A DNA stretch of 64,000 nucleotides from Dorea longicatena (GCF_024168045.1 NZ_CP100126.1:2265001-2329000); one strand, 5' to 3'. Counted from the stretch's first letter, positions 17,727 through 27,384 are shown. Notes: generated by a model not told the origin, from the letters alone. Translations and numbers: made by a program.

Positions 17727-19265
17727 CTATTCTTCTCTGTCCGCTGCTTCTTCAACTTCTTCCATCCAGTTCATTCTTCCGTAACGCAATGTCACTGCAT
17801 AGATCTCTTTCTGTAATTTCACAGATAATTGATTCTTGCGGATTCTCCATTTCCAGTTCGTTCCGACCGTTGACGGTGTATTCATACGGCACTTGTTATC
17901 AAGACCCAGGTAATCCTGCATCGGGATCACGCACCATTTTGCGGCACTTCTCATGATCAGGCTGATCAACGGCTTATTCAGTTCTGCTTCCGGTGTGTAA
18001 GTATCACAGAGATACTCGCGGGTCAGCTTCTGCTCATCCTTACTGATGCTTCCCCACCAGCCAGCAAGCGTCTCATTGTCATGTGTTCCTGTATAAGCAA
18101 CACTGTTCACCGGATAGTTGTGTGGCAGATAGTCATTCGCACATCCCGAATCTCGCGAGTCAAATGCAAATTCCAGAACCTTCATACCCGGGAATCCGCT
18201 GTCCCTTACCAGCTCACGTACACTGTCCGTAACATATCCAAGGTCTTCTGCGATGACCGGTTTTTCACCCAGTGTTTCTCTTACTTTCCAGAACAGATCC
18301 ATGCCCGGTCCTTTTTCCCAGTGTCCGTCTACCGCCGTCTCTGCCCCGTATGGAATAGAGAAATACTCATCAAATCCACGGAAATGATCGATTCTTACCA
18401 CATCGTACAGGCGGAACACATATGCCAGACGAGATATCCACCACTGATATCCTGTTTCTTTATGATATCCCCAGCGGTAGAGTGGATTTCCCCATAATTG
18501 TCCGGTTGCGGAGAATCCGTCCGGCGGACATCCTGCAACAGCAACCGGTACATTTTCCTCATCTAACTGGAACAATTCCGGATGTGCCCAGGTATCTGCG
18601 CTGTCCATTGCAACATAGATCGGGATATCACCGATGATCTGAATGCCTTTTTTGTTCGCATAGGTTTTTAACTGCATCCACTGTTCATAGAACTTGAACT
18701 GCATATACTGATGGAATTCGATATCAAAATACAGTTCTTCACGGTAATAATCCATCGCAGGTCCCCAGCGCAGCTTGATATCATCTGCCCACAATTTCCA
18801 TTCCACGCCGTCAAATCTGTCTTTTACTGCCATGAATAATGCATAATCTGACAGCCACCAGCTGTTCTCTTTTACGAACTGCTGATACGCTGCATTCTCA
18901 TGTACATTACTTCTTTCGTAAGCTTTTCGAAGAAGCGGATAACGTCCTTCGTAAATCTTTTTATAATCAATACTCCCTTTTACTTTTCCCCAGTCTACAG
19001 CTTCACATTCTGCTTTTGTCAGAACGCCTTCTTCCACCAGTGCCTCCAGACTGATGAAATATGGATTGCCCGCAAATGTTGAAAACGACTGATACGGAGA
19101 ATCTCCGTAGCTTGTAGGACCAAGCGGCAGAATCTGCCAGTAACTCTGTCCTGCTTTTTTTAGCCAGTCCACAAATTCATATGCACTCTTTGAAAAACAA
19201 CCGATTCCGTATTCCGATGGAAGGCTGCTGATCGGCATGAGTATGCCTGCTGCTCTCTCGCTCAT
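17727..19265 (-). CDS. malQ: 4-alpha-glucanotransferase (amylomaltase)
   Basis: 512 aa, GH77 family. MalQ transfers glucans between maltodextrins, releasing glucose. Catalytic motifs are RIDHFRGFDEYFSIP (nucleophile Asp), VIAEDLGYVTDSV (acid/base Glu) and AYTGTHDNETLAGWW. The N-terminus ILMPISSLPSEYGIG is typical. GAGGG lies about 8 bases upstream of the ATG. It is downstream, on the same strand, of the damaged EIIA/phosphatase remnant, and a LacI regulator is divergent, so it was probably the last gene of a maltose operon. Confidence 0.96.
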   Translation of the reverse strand: MSERAAGILMPISSLPSEYGIGCFSKSAYEFVDWLKKAGQSYWQILPLGPTSYGDSPYQSFSTFAGNPYFISLEALVEEGVLTKAECEAVDWGKVKGSIDYKKIYEGRYPLLRKAYERSNVHENAAYQQFVKENSWWLSDYALFMAVKDRFDGVEWKLWADDIKLRWGPAMDYYREELYFDIEFHQYMQFKFYEQWMQLKTYANKKGIQIIGDIPIYVAMDSADTWAHPELFQLDEENVPVAVAGCPPDGFSATGQLWGNPLYRWGYHKETGYQWWISRLAYVFRLYDVVRIDHFRGFDEYFSIPYGAETAVDGHWEKGPGMDLFWKVRETLGEKPVIAEDLGYVTDSVRELVRDSGFPGMKVLEFAFDSRDSGCANDYLPHNYPVNSVAYTGTHDNETLAGWWGSISKDEQKLTREYLCDTYTPEAELNKPLISLIMRSAAKWCVIPMQDYLGLDNKCRMNTPSTVGTNWKWRIRKNQLSVKLQKEIYAVTLRYGRMNWMEEVEEAADREE

Positions 19266-19323
19266 CTTTCTTTCCCTCTTCTTTTCTTATTGTTTTGATT
19301 TTCTTTCATTATAAACCGATCTG

Positions 19324-19737
19324 TTATACCGTTATCATAACTCCGTAATGATCCGATACGACCGGTGCATTCTTTCCGTTACAGATAACGTTCGAAGTGC
19401 GGACATCATCCTGACTGTTAAAATCTCCCATCAGCCAGATAGTTCCTTCCCGGTATTTTGGATCTTTCAATGTCTCCTGTATACATTTCCACTGATCAAC
19501 AAATGGTTCTTCCTCATCATTCCACCATCCCATATGAATGGTAAAGAACCAGCCACTGCTTCCTTCCGGCTGTATGCCGAGGATACGTCTCGTCTTCCAG
19601 TTCTCGTAATCATCCGTCTTACTGGTCAGAAACTGCTGCACCTGTGCGATTGGTTTCTTACTGAGCAACGCCATTCCTTCATCGTATTTTCCATAGCCGG
19701 TCTTGGCGCTGATCCAGGTCCATTCATAATAGATAAC
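19324..19737 (-). pseudogene. endonuclease/exonuclease/phosphatase family remnant (MapP-like), 5' half missing
   Basis: About 137 codons of the C-terminal half of an EEP-fold enzyme. YYEWTWISAKTGYGKYDEG, the active-site GDFNSQDD and the final SDHYGVMI are intact, but the N-terminal half with the metal-binding Asn and Glu is gone. The frame joins directly to a truncated EIIA at about 19737 in another frame. Next to malQ and a MalR-like regulator, the ancestor was probably maltose 6'-phosphate phosphatase. A short ORF from 19674 remains open, but a functional enzyme is unlikely. Confidence 0.8.
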
Positions 19738-19930
19738 GCGTTTCTGCCACTGTTGATATCTCTCCGTCTACCGGGCTTACAATCTTACCGTCTGCCGGAA
19801 TAATTGCGACTCCGTCACCTAAGACTTTCTCAGAAAATACCGAATCCGGGACTTCACTTAACGGCACTGCCTTTCCGGTTAACGGTGCAAGAATCACTTG
19901 TGGTATATTTTTACTCTTATTCTCGTTCAC
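19724..19930 (-). pseudogene. PTS glucose/maltose-type EIIA, truncated after about 65 residues
   Basis: It starts with GTG at 19930, with AGGAGG 7 bases upstream, and reads PQVILAPLTGKAVPLSEV then GDGVAIIPADGKIVSPVDGEI, the N-terminal part of a glucose-family EIIA domain. The sequence then leaves the family at about 19740 and stops. Both active-site histidine regions of EIIA are absent. The start signals are intact, so the lesion is an internal deletion that fused this gene to the phosphatase remnant. Confidence 0.85.
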
Positions 19931-19968
19931 AACGAAACCTCCTCATGTTTTCTTATTGCATTTATTTA

Positions 19969-19984
19969 TGCAACCGTTTGCGTT
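19969..19984. promoter_or_regulatory. candidate LacI-family operator 1
   Basis: TGCAACCGTTTGCG has GCAA/TTGC half-sites around a central CG, the typical LacI/MalR operator layout. It lies 40 bases before the EIIA remnant. Confidence 0.5.
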
Positions 19985-20094
19985 AATTATAGTCAAGCTT
20001 TGCATAGTTTTCAATCTATATTTCGATTATGGAACTTAATTCTACCTTTTTCACAATTTAATCGTACCTTTTTTGTGCAATTTTCCCCTGCGCC

Positions 20095-20112
20095 AATGCA
20101 TACGTTTGCATT
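20095..20112. promoter_or_regulatory. candidate LacI-family operator 2
   Basis: AATGCATACGTTTGCATT is an 18-base near-perfect palindrome centred on ACGT. It lies 18 bases upstream of the -35 of the regulator's own promoter, so autoregulation is possible. Confidence 0.55.
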
Positions 20113-20129
20113 GTATTTCCGCAATTCAA

Positions 20130-20158
20130 TTGCAATATTGATTTGTTTGCTGTAAAAT
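20130..20158 (+). promoter_or_regulatory. sigma-70-type promoter of the LacI-family gene
   Basis: TTGCAA (20130-20135), 17 bases, TAAAAT (20153-20158), 52 bases before the ATG. Confidence 0.55.
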
Positions 20159-20210
20159 ATAAGAAAAATCCAAAAGCTACGAAAATATAACTCTAACGGA
20201 GGTTACTTAC

Positions 20211-21230
20211 ATGGCAGTAACAATTAAAGATGTGGCTGCGCTGGCAGGTGTATCCCCTTCCACCGTATCCAGAACCTGCAAAAATAATCCTTCTATCAGC
20301 GAAGAGACAAAAGAACGTGTCAGAAAAGCTATGATAGAACTTGGATATGAACCGAATTTTCAAGCAAGCAATCTCGCTTCACAGAATTCACGTACGATCG
20401 GCATCATTCTCCCTGCTTCTGCCAAAGAAGTCTACGAGAACTCCTTCTATCTGGAAGCGGTCCAGGGAATCAGCCATTACTGTAACGGCAGGCAGTATAT
20501 GACGACAATTGTAACCGGCCAGGATGAAGCTGAGATTCTTGACGCTGTCCGGTCTATGTCCCGAAGCGGCAAAGTAGACGGTTTCATCGTACTGTATTCC
20601 AAAAAAGAAGACCCTGTTATCGATTACCTCTTTAACGAAGGTCTTTTATATATTCTTATCGGAAAAGCAACACAGTACACCAATCAGACGATCTATATTG
20701 ACAATGACAATCTGCTTGCCGGCCGTGAAGCAACGGAATACCTGTACCAGCTTGGGCACCGCCGGATCGCCTATCTTGGTTCCGACAGTTCCCTGATGTT
20801 CTCCGCCGACCGTAAGGCCGGTTACCAGCTTGCACTCGCAAGCCATCAGCTTCCTGTCCGTCCAGAATACTGTGCGGAAGTAAAGAATGCATCAGAGAAT
20901 AATGAAGAAGCCATACGCGGACTTCTGCTCCAGGAAGACCGCCCGACAGCAATTCTGGTCAGTGATGATATCCTCGCCGTCTCTTTAGAACGAGTCTGCC
21001 TGGAAACTCATCTGTCCATCCCGGAAGATCTGTCCATCATATCTTTCAACAACTCTCTGTTTGCAAGACTGACCTCCCCGCAATTAACCTCAATTGACAT
21101 CGGAGCCGGTCAGCTTGGAAGTGAAGCTGCCTCCCAGATCATCAACCACATAGAAAATCCAAATCTTCCCGCAACCAAGATCATCGTTCCACACCATCTG
21201 ATCGAACGGGACAGTTGTTGCAAAGTATAG
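20211..21230 (+). CDS. LacI family transcriptional regulator (MalR-like)
   Basis: 339 aa. The N-terminal helix-turn-helix is IKDVAALAGVSPSTVSRTCKNNPSISEETKERV with the hinge PNFQASNLASQ, then a periplasmic-binding-fold effector domain. GGAGG precedes the ATG. The divergent malQ locus and the two palindromes in between support control of maltose or maltodextrin genes; with EIIA and the phosphatase broken, malQ may be its main remaining target. MalR is inferred from context. Confidence 0.9.
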   Translation: MAVTIKDVAALAGVSPSTVSRTCKNNPSISEETKERVRKAMIELGYEPNFQASNLASQNSRTIGIILPASAKEVYENSFYLEAVQGISHYCNGRQYMTTIVTGQDEAEILDAVRSMSRSGKVDGFIVLYSKKEDPVIDYLFNEGLLYILIGKATQYTNQTIYIDNDNLLAGREATEYLYQLGHRRIAYLGSDSSLMFSADRKAGYQLALASHQLPVRPEYCAEVKNASENNEEAIRGLLLQEDRPTAILVSDDILAVSLERVCLETHLSIPEDLSIISFNNSLFARLTSPQLTSIDIGAGQLGSEAASQIINHIENPNLPATKIIVPHHLIERDSCCKV

Positions 21231-21238
21231 TTTGAAAT

Positions 21239-21317
21239 AAAAAAGGAAATATATCATGTAAATGCTTTCTCCCGCTGTGCGGTAAGAAAGATATTACATG
21301 ATATGTTTCCTTTTTTT
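21239..21317. terminator. bidirectional intrinsic terminator
   Basis: AAAAGGAAATATATCATGTAA pairs with TTACATGATATGTTTCCTTTT across about 35 bases, with T-runs outside both arms. It separates the LacI gene from the convergent ABC operon. Confidence 0.9.
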
Positions 21318-21327
21318 CCATTCTGTA

Positions 21328-22074
21328 TTATAAAATCTTTGATAAAAATTCCTGCAACCGCGGATCCTTTGGATGGTCGAAGAATTCATCTGGTTTTGCC
21401 TGCTCTTTGATCTGTCCGGAATCTATAAAGATAACCCTGGAACCAACCTCCTTGGCAAATCCCATCTCGTGTGTTACCACAACCATCGTCATACCTTCTC
21501 TTGCGAGCTGTTTCATCAACTCCAGAACTTCTCCTACCATCTCCGGGTCGAGAGCCGATGTCGGTTCATCGAACAGGATCACATCCGGATCCATTGCCAG
21601 GGAACGCACGATCGCGATTCTCTGCTTCTGACCGCCGGATAACTGGGATGGATAAGAATCCGCCTTCTCGGCAAGTCCTACTCTTTCCAGAAGTTCCATT
21701 GCTCTTTTATCTGCCTCTTCCTTGCTCTTTCCAAGAAGCTTGATCGGAGCAAGCGTGATATTTTCCTTGATCGTCTTGTGCGGGAATAAATTAAAATGCT
21801 GGAACACCATTCCCATCTTCTGACGGTGCTTGTTGATATCCACATGCTTATCTGTAATATCCACACCTTCAAAATAGATATGACCCTGATCCGGAACCTC
21901 AAGAAGATTCAGCGAACGCAGGAACGTTGACTTACCGGAACCGGATGGTCCTACGACAACGACCACTTCTCCCTTGTGAATCTCTTCATTGATTCCATTC
22001 AGTGCATGAAAATCTCCGTATATCTTGTGCAGACCTTCTACTTTGATCAGCACATCATCATTCTTAGTGGTCAC
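21328..22074 (-). CDS. amino acid ABC transporter ATP-binding protein
   Basis: 248 aa polar-amino-acid ABC ATPase of the GlnQ type. Walker [11 protein letters not shown]-loop, signature LSGGQKQR, Walker [14 protein letters not shown] and the H-loop VVTHEMGF are all present. It powers import with the permease encoded upstream, which it overlaps by 11 bases, and the lipoprotein before that. Substrate is not predictable from the ATPase. Confidence 0.96.
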   Translation of the reverse strand: MTTKNDDVLIKVEGLHKIYGDFHALNGINEEIHKGEVVVVVGPSGSGKSTFLRSLNLLEVPDQGHIYFEGVDITDKHVDINKHRQKMGMVFQHFNLFPHKTIKENITLAPIKLLGKSKEEADKRAMELLERVGLAEKADSYPSQLSGGQKQRIAIVRSLAMDPDVILFDEPTSALDPEMVGEVLELMKQLAREGMTMVVVTHEMGFAKEVGSRVIFIDSGQIKEQAKPDEFFDHPKDPRLQEFLSKIL

Positions 22075-22753
22075 TGTTTCTCAACCTCCTCTCCAGTAAG
22101 CTGACAAGCTTGGTAAAGATCATTACCATTGCCAGATAGATCAGCGCAACGGCGATCAGCGGCATGAATGCATCATATGTACGGCTTCGGATAATGTCCC
22201 CGCCCTTCGTCAGATCCTGTAACGCAATATAACCGGATACAGAAGTCTCTTTCAATAAAGAAATGAATTCATTACAAAGTGTCGGAAGTACATTCTTGAA
22301 TGCCTGCGGCATAATGATGTACATCATTGTCTGAGCATAATTGAATCCCAGACTTCGTCCTGCTTCAAACTGTCCGTTATCGATTGACATGATACCGGAA
22401 CGGAAAATCTCTGCAACATATGCACCTGAGTTAATACCAAATGCAATGATCGCAACCAGTACCTTACTGATATCCACACTTCCGAATATGATAAAATAAA
22501 TGATCATCAGCTGTACAACAACCGGAGTCCCACGGATCACAGTCAGATATACCTTACAGATTGCATTCAATATCTTTAATTTGCCGGTCTTATCATGTGT
22601 CGTACGGACAATCGCAATTAAAAATCCCAAAAGGACACCAATCAATACCGCAAATATCGTAACGATCAGCGTAATTTTCAAACCGTCCACAATATATTTC
22701 CAACGATTGTCCTCTATAAAATTCAGAATAAATTCTTTTTTTAATTCCTGCAT
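22064..22753 (-). CDS. amino acid ABC transporter permease
   Basis: 229 aa HisM/GlnP-type permease with about five membrane helices. The EAA loop is visible as [23 protein letters not shown]. FIxRGTPxxVQ appears as [13 protein letters not shown]. It is the middle gene of the three-gene importer, 23 bases after the binding-protein gene. Confidence 0.95.
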   Translation of the reverse strand: MQELKKEFILNFIEDNRWKYIVDGLKITLIVTIFAVLIGVLLGFLIAIVRTTHDKTGKLKILNAICKVYLTVIRGTPVVVQLMIIYFIIFGSVDISKVLVAIIAFGINSGAYVAEIFRSGIMSIDNGQFEAGRSLGFNYAQTMMYIIMPQAFKNVLPTLCNEFISLLKETSVSGYIALQDLTKGGDIIRSRTYDAFMPLIAVALIYLAMVMIFTKLVSLLERRLRNSDH

Positions 22754-22776
22754 GTTCTCATCCTATTCTTTTCTGA

Positions 22777-23565
22777 TTATTTTTTTACAATAATCATCTG
22801 TTTTCCTGTGTAATATGAATCTGAGAAATCTACCTGCTGTTTTCTTTCATCTGTAACTGTCATACCTGCTGCACCAAAATCAGCTTTTCCACTGTCTACT
22901 GCTGCGATGATAGAATCAAATTCCATATCATTGATTGTCAGTTCCATGCCAAGCTTGTCAGCAATTGCCTTCGCGAAATCAGCATCAACACCAACAATCT
23001 TGTCATTCTCATAATATTCATATGGCTCAAATGCAGCATTTGTTGCCATTACAAGTTTGCCATTGGAACGGTCAACATCTGCCGGAGACTCATATCCTTT
23101 ATCTTCTGTTCCATCGATATAATATCCGATGATCTTGTCAAATGTTCCGTCTTCTTTCAGTTCTTTGATCGCTGCGTTGAATTTATCTTCCAGCTCTGTG
23201 TTGCCTTTTTTGAAGCACATTGCATAATCTTCTTCTACATAAGGTGTCTCGAGGATCTTCAGTCCGTCATTTGCATCTACAAATGCTTTTGCAGGCTCGT
23301 TATCAATAACAACTGCATCAATCTTACCTTTTACAAGTGCCTGAACTGCATCTGCACCTTTATTAAAACGTTCTACATGATCATCACCAAAATCATCAGA
23401 GCAGTAGATATCACCTGTTGTACCTGTCTGTACACCGATCTTTGCATCTTTCAGATCATCTGCGCTTTCGATTTTTTTTGCTTCTTCTTTTTTAGAACCA
23501 CATGCTGCCATAGAGAATACGCATGCACCAACCAGCATTACACTGATAACTTTTTTTAACTTCAT
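22777..23565 (-). CDS. amino acid ABC transporter substrate-binding lipoprotein
   Basis: 262 aa. A lipoprotein signal MKLKKVISVMLVGACVFSM precedes the lipobox AAC with Cys22. The SBP_bac_3 fold follows, with IGVQTGTTGDIY, FEPYEYYENDKIVGVDADFAKAIADKLG and DFGAAGMTVTDERKQQVDFS. The order of these lobes looks circularly shifted: the canonical start block is near residue 175 rather than at the N-terminus. It binds a polar amino acid outside the membrane. First gene of the importer operon. Confidence 0.92.
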   Translation of the reverse strand: MKLKKVISVMLVGACVFSMAACGSKKEEAKKIESADDLKDAKIGVQTGTTGDIYCSDDFGDDHVERFNKGADAVQALVKGKIDAVVIDNEPAKAFVDANDGLKILETPYVEEDYAMCFKKGNTELEDKFNAAIKELKEDGTFDKIIGYYIDGTEDKGYESPADVDRSNGKLVMATNAAFEPYEYYENDKIVGVDADFAKAIADKLGMELTINDMEFDSIIAAVDSGKADFGAAGMTVTDERKQQVDFSDSYYTGKQMIIVKK

Positions 23566-23640
23566 AATCTTTTTCCTCCATTCTTTTCAATATGTGTATA
23601 AAAATACATATATATTTAATATATTATCATGTTTTAATCA

Positions 23641-23690
23641 AAAAACAAGTGGATAATTCCACATAATCATGAAACATTCACTTGTTTTCT
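23641..23690 (-). terminator. intrinsic terminator after uppP
   Basis: On the minus strand AAAACAAGTG pairs with CACTTGTTTTT over a 27-base loop region and is followed by T-rich sequence, between uppP and the ABC operon. Confidence 0.75.
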
Positions 23691-23699
23691 TATACATTT

Positions 23700-24527
23700 C
23701 TATGCAATTACAGTCTGAACGATCGTCCAGAGAATGATCAGTGCCCCCAATACGATACGGTAATATCCGAACACTTTGAAATCATGCTGCTTGATATACC
23801 CCATCAGGAACTTGATCGCAATGACCGACAGACCAAACGATACGATACATCCCAGCATCAAAAGAGCAAACTCCGCACCTGTAAAATGGAAACCAAACTT
23901 GATCAGTTTCAGAAGACTGGCACCAAACATTGCGGGAATCGCCAGGAAGAATGTAAATTCTGCTGCCACTTCCCTTGATACACCGATCAGCAGTGCTCCG
24001 ACAATCGTAGCTCCTGATCTGGATGTTCCCGGGATCAGTGCAAGCATCTGGAAGAATCCAATCCACAGCAGCATCTGGACACTGAGCTGTGAAATCTTTG
24101 TAACAGAAGGTTTCTTCCCTGCATTATGCTTCTCAACGATGATGAATAACACACCATAAACGATCAGCATGATCGCTACCGGTAATGGTTTGTAAAAGAT
24201 CTCATCGAGAATATCGTTAAAAAGTATTCCAACTATTCCTGCAGGTACTGAGCCGATCAGTACTTTGATCCACATCTGCCATGTCAGCATCTTCTGCTTA
24301 TGGCTTTTTCTCGGTGAAAATGGATTCAATTTGTGGAAGTACAATACTACAACCGCCATGATCGCACCCAGCTGGATCACTACATCGAACATTTCCATAA
24401 ATGCATCACTCATACTCGGCTTTAATACATTTCCCACCAGAATAAGATGTCCCGTACTGCTGACCGGAAGCCATTCCGTGATTCCCTCCACAATTCCCAA
24501 AATAATTACCTTAATAACATCTAACAT
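23700..24527 (-). CDS. uppP: undecaprenyl-diphosphatase UppP (BacA)
   Basis: 275 aa, about eight membrane helices. UppP recycles undecaprenyl diphosphate for peptidoglycan synthesis and confers bacitracin tolerance. Both signatures are present: GIVEGITEWLPVSSTGHLIL near residue 12 and LIPGTSRSGATI near 163. It follows the HAD gene by 15 bases and is probably co-transcribed with it. Confidence 0.97.
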   Translation of the reverse strand: MLDVIKVIILGIVEGITEWLPVSSTGHLILVGNVLKPSMSDAFMEMFDVVIQLGAIMAVVVLYFHKLNPFSPRKSHKQKMLTWQMWIKVLIGSVPAGIVGILFNDILDEIFYKPLPVAIMLIVYGVLFIIVEKHNAGKKPSVTKISQLSVQMLLWIGFFQMLALIPGTSRSGATIVGALLIGVSREVAAEFTFFLAIPAMFGASLLKLIKFGFHFTGAEFALLMLGCIVSFGLSVIAIKFLMGYIKQHDFKVFGYYRIVLGALIILWTIVQTVIA

Positions 24528-24542
24528 GTTGCGCTCCTTTCC

Positions 24543-25373
24543 TTAATCCAGCACATATTTTTCTATAAATTTCGCAACGCCTTCTTCGTCATTGGACAGT
24601 GTCACATAATCTGCTGCTTCTTTCAGCGATGGAATGGCATTCTCCATTGCCACACCTGTTCCGACTTCTTTTAACATCTTCAGATCATTGTTTCCATCTC
24701 CGAATGCCATGATCTCTTCTCTTGGAATGCCAAGAACCTTCCCAAGTTCAATCATTGCCTTCCCTTTATTGACACCTGCAGCATTAATCTCCAGATTCAT
24801 CGGAAGCGCACCGGTAATCTCGATTCCAGATACCTCTTCAATCTCTTTTCTGGCTGCATCACGGTCTTCTACCGATGTAAATAATGCCTGGATCTTATCT
24901 ACCGGCTGATTCATCTCTTCAAACTTTGCCCTCACATCATCCACGGGTACACGCGTAGACGTAATATAATCCGCCATCGCCGGTATATTCAGATACTTGT
25001 CAATTCTGGTCAGTGCCTCTTTGGATGCATATCCAATGCCATGATAGTAAATCTCTCTGAACGTATCATAACGTTCAAATATAGTCAAAATTACTTCTGC
25101 AATATCATACGCAAGAAGTTCTTCCACGATCACCTCGTTCTTCTCCATATCAATGACTCTTGCTCCATTTGCGGTAACTGCATAACGAATTTCCTGCAGT
25201 CCGGTCAGCTCTTTCGGAATACCGGAAAAAGGTCTTCCTGTCGCCGGCATGACAATGATTCCCTGTTCTGCCGCTCTTTTCAGTACATCTTTCGTGTATG
25301 CGGTCAGTTCTTTATTCGTCTTCAGTAAAGTTCCATCTAAATCCATACCGATCATTCTGATCTTATTCTTCAT
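24543..25373 (-). CDS. Cof-type HAD-IIB family phosphatase
   Basis: 276 aa. Motif I MDLDGTLL has the nucleophile Asp11 and Asp13, motif II is in VMPATGRPF, and motifs III/IV are KGKAMIELG and AFGDGNNDLKMLKEVGTGVAMENA. Members dephosphorylate sugar phosphates, pyridoxal phosphate or FMN; specificity is not visible. It overlaps the end of the upstream unknown gene by 11 bases. Confidence 0.93.
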   Translation of the reverse strand: MKNKIRMIGMDLDGTLLKTNKELTAYTKDVLKRAAEQGIIVMPATGRPFSGIPKELTGLQEIRYAVTANGARVIDMEKNEVIVEELLAYDIAEVILTIFERYDTFREIYYHGIGYASKEALTRIDKYLNIPAMADYITSTRVPVDDVRAKFEEMNQPVDKIQALFTSVEDRDAARKEIEEVSGIEITGALPMNLEINAAGVNKGKAMIELGKVLGIPREEIMAFGDGNNDLKMLKEVGTGVAMENAIPSLKEAADYVTLSNDEEGVAKFIEKYVLD

Positions 25374-25944
25374 ATGTAACTAATTCCTTTCTTTCTCTTG
25401 AGAACCGGTACAGATTCTTACTGATCTTATTCTCGCCCTGTTCATAAGCCTGTTCCCCGTGATCGATCATCTTCTGAACAGTCTCTTTATTGCCTGCAGG
25501 TGCAAAAAGAACCACATCCTTTCTCGGAATCATAATGATCAGATCATCCTCTAATTTGTCTGCACACACCTGCCAGATATGTTTGAAACATACGGAACTT
25601 GCTTCATGATGTCCGTCTGCCACAATTCCAAATCCTCCGTACCAGGTATTCGCAACTACAAATTCTACATCTCTGTTCAGATTTTCACAAGACTTATGAT
25701 ACAATTCTATGATATCACATTCCGGCGGAAGCATATTGTCTTTTAATATCTCATATGCATCTTCGGCCCTTTTGATTGCAAATACAACATTCAAATCCCC
25801 AAGAAAACTAATTACCGGAGCATCTTTTTTAGAAAAATGTTTTCCGTTCAATGCATGTGAATCTGTAAGCTCTGTTTTTACCCACGGATAGATCTTATCG
25901 CAGATATTTTCATATTTATAATTTTCTTCTTCATATTTTTTCAT
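25363..25944 (-). CDS. conserved protein of unknown function
   Basis: 193 aa, soluble and acidic. It contains VISFLGDLNVVFAIKRAEDA and LIIMIPRKDVVLFAPAGNKE; the latter recalls DUF1444/DUF5688-type proteins that measure or present peptides, but I cannot assign it. No signal peptide, membrane helix or catalytic motif is evident. It starts the operon with the HAD phosphatase and uppP and is divergent from the SleB-type hydrolase. Confidence 0.7.
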   Translation of the reverse strand: MKKYEEENYKYENICDKIYPWVKTELTDSHALNGKHFSKKDAPVISFLGDLNVVFAIKRAEDAYEILKDNMLPPECDIIELYHKSCENLNRDVEFVVANTWYGGFGIVADGHHEASSVCFKHIWQVCADKLEDDLIIMIPRKDVVLFAPAGNKETVQKMIDHGEQAYEQGENKISKNLYRFSRERKELVTYEE

Positions 25945-26108
25945 ATTAAATATTCCTCTCTCACTTAGACATTCTCATCATTTATTTTATACACAAATCT
26001 CCTCTATGTAAACCTTTTCCGGATTTGTTTATATAAAGTTTTAAATAGCTTTAATCTGTCGAAAGAAACAAAAAACTTCTGTCTCTTCTTATGTTTCCGG
26101 TCAAAAAT

Positions 26109-26137
26109 TTGCTTTATCTTATGTTTTGTAGTATAAT
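26109..26137 (+). promoter_or_regulatory. sigma-70-type promoter of the wall hydrolase gene
   Basis: TTGCTT (26109-26114), 17 bases, TATAAT (26132-26137), 30 bases before the ATG. No sporulation-type promoter is seen. Confidence 0.65.
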
Positions 26138-26166
26138 AGATACGCATTCGCGAAAAGGGAAAGGAT

Positions 26167-27345
26167 ATGTTTATGATAAGTATGAAAAAGAAACGAGCAT
26201 TACGATCGGCTTTGGCAATTACCATCTGTACCGTAACAATTGCTTCTGTTAATACTCCAGTATATTCGGCACCTTCCACAGATGAATTGGAAAGTACCAC
26301 CTCTGGTTTAAAAGGTGAGTTAAATGATTTGAACAGCCAGTTATCTTCCTTAAGTAAGGAACTGGACAATACTTCAAGCCAGATTGAGGATTTATCTGCT
26401 AAGGTTGAAAAATCCAAGCTGGATCTCGCTTCTGCGCAGCTTGATGAAGAAGCGCAGTATGATTCGATGAAAGACCGAATCAAATTCATGTATGAAGGCG
26501 GCGGCGCATCTCTGGTTCAGATTCTTCTTACTTCAGAAAGTATGGGAGATTTCCTGAACAAGGCTGAATATGTTGCCACTATTAGTCAGTATGATCGAAA
26601 GATGCTGGAAGAATTACAGCAGGTTCGCAGTAATGTAGAACAGAAACAGAATGACCTGGAACAGCAGCAAAGCAAGCTTTCCGGCCTTCAGGAGACATTA
26701 ACCAGCAAGCGTGATGAATTAAATTCAAAAATTTCATCTACTTCCGGGGAACTGGCAGATTATCAGGCACAATTAGACCGTGCCAAAGCTGCTGAGGAAG
26801 CATTAAAGCTTGCACAGAACGATGAAGTCTCAGGATCTGTAAAGGCAGATGGCACAAAAAATACTGAGACAAGCAACACTAATACCAATACAAATAACGC
26901 GAATAAAAATAATCAGACAGCATCAACAAATACAAATAACACAAATAAGAACAACACTACCAACACTAATTCTCCAACTATTAATAATGGTAATTCAACT
27001 CCGGCTTCAACCACAGATGTTGCCCTGTTAGCGGCAATTCTCCAGTGTGAAGCAGGCGGTTATGACGGAATGTTAGCCGTTGCAACTGTTATAATGAACC
27101 GTGTGGCAAGTCCGGCATATCCGAACAATTTGCGCGCAGTCATTTACCAGTCCGGTCAGTTTGCCCCAACCTGGAACGGTTCATTGAACCGTGTTCTCAG
27201 CAAAGGTGCTTCCTCAACTGCTTATTCTGTTGCCCAGGCAGCACTTGGCGGCGCAAGACATTCTGCAGTTATAAACTGTTTACAGTTCCGCTCAGCATCT
27301 ACCGGCGTATCTGGTATAAATGTTGGTGGAAATGTATTTTTCTGA
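26167..27345 (+). CDS. secreted coiled-coil cell wall hydrolase with SleB/CwlJ domain
   Basis: 392 aa. A signal peptide (residues 1-36, ending VYSA) leads to a long coiled coil (about 40-215) of the PcsB/EnvC type with DRIKFMYEGGGASLVQILLTSESMGDFLNKAEY. A linker of Asn and Thr repeats (about 230-275) joins a C-terminal Hydrolase_2 domain with ALLAAILQCEAGGYDGMLAVATVIMNR and FAPTWNGSL. SleB/CwlJ enzymes are lytic transglycosylases; the Glu of QCEAGG is the likely catalytic residue. The coiled coil suggests control by a division complex such as FtsEX. Starts at codons 3 and 6 are alternatives. Confidence 0.92.
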   Translation: MFMISMKKKRALRSALAITICTVTIASVNTPVYSAPSTDELESTTSGLKGELNDLNSQLSSLSKELDNTSSQIEDLSAKVEKSKLDLASAQLDEEAQYDSMKDRIKFMYEGGGASLVQILLTSESMGDFLNKAEYVATISQYDRKMLEELQQVRSNVEQKQNDLEQQQSKLSGLQETLTSKRDELNSKISSTSGELADYQAQLDRAKAAEEALKLAQNDEVSGSVKADGTKNTETSNTNTNTNNANKNNQTASTNTNNTNKNNTTNTNSPTINNGNSTPASTTDVALLAAILQCEAGGYDGMLAVATVIMNRVASPAYPNNLRAVIYQSGQFAPTWNGSLNRVLSKGASSTAYSVAQAALGGARHSAVINCLQFRSASTGVSGINVGGNVFF

Positions 27346-27384
27346 TTTTTAGCAGTTGATTTTGTCTCTTATGTATATTATGAA

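Noticed and set aside
26860..27000. Tandem repeats suggesting a CRISPR array
   Set aside because: They are in-frame Asn/Thr codons of the wall hydrolase linker, with no regular repeat-spacer pattern.
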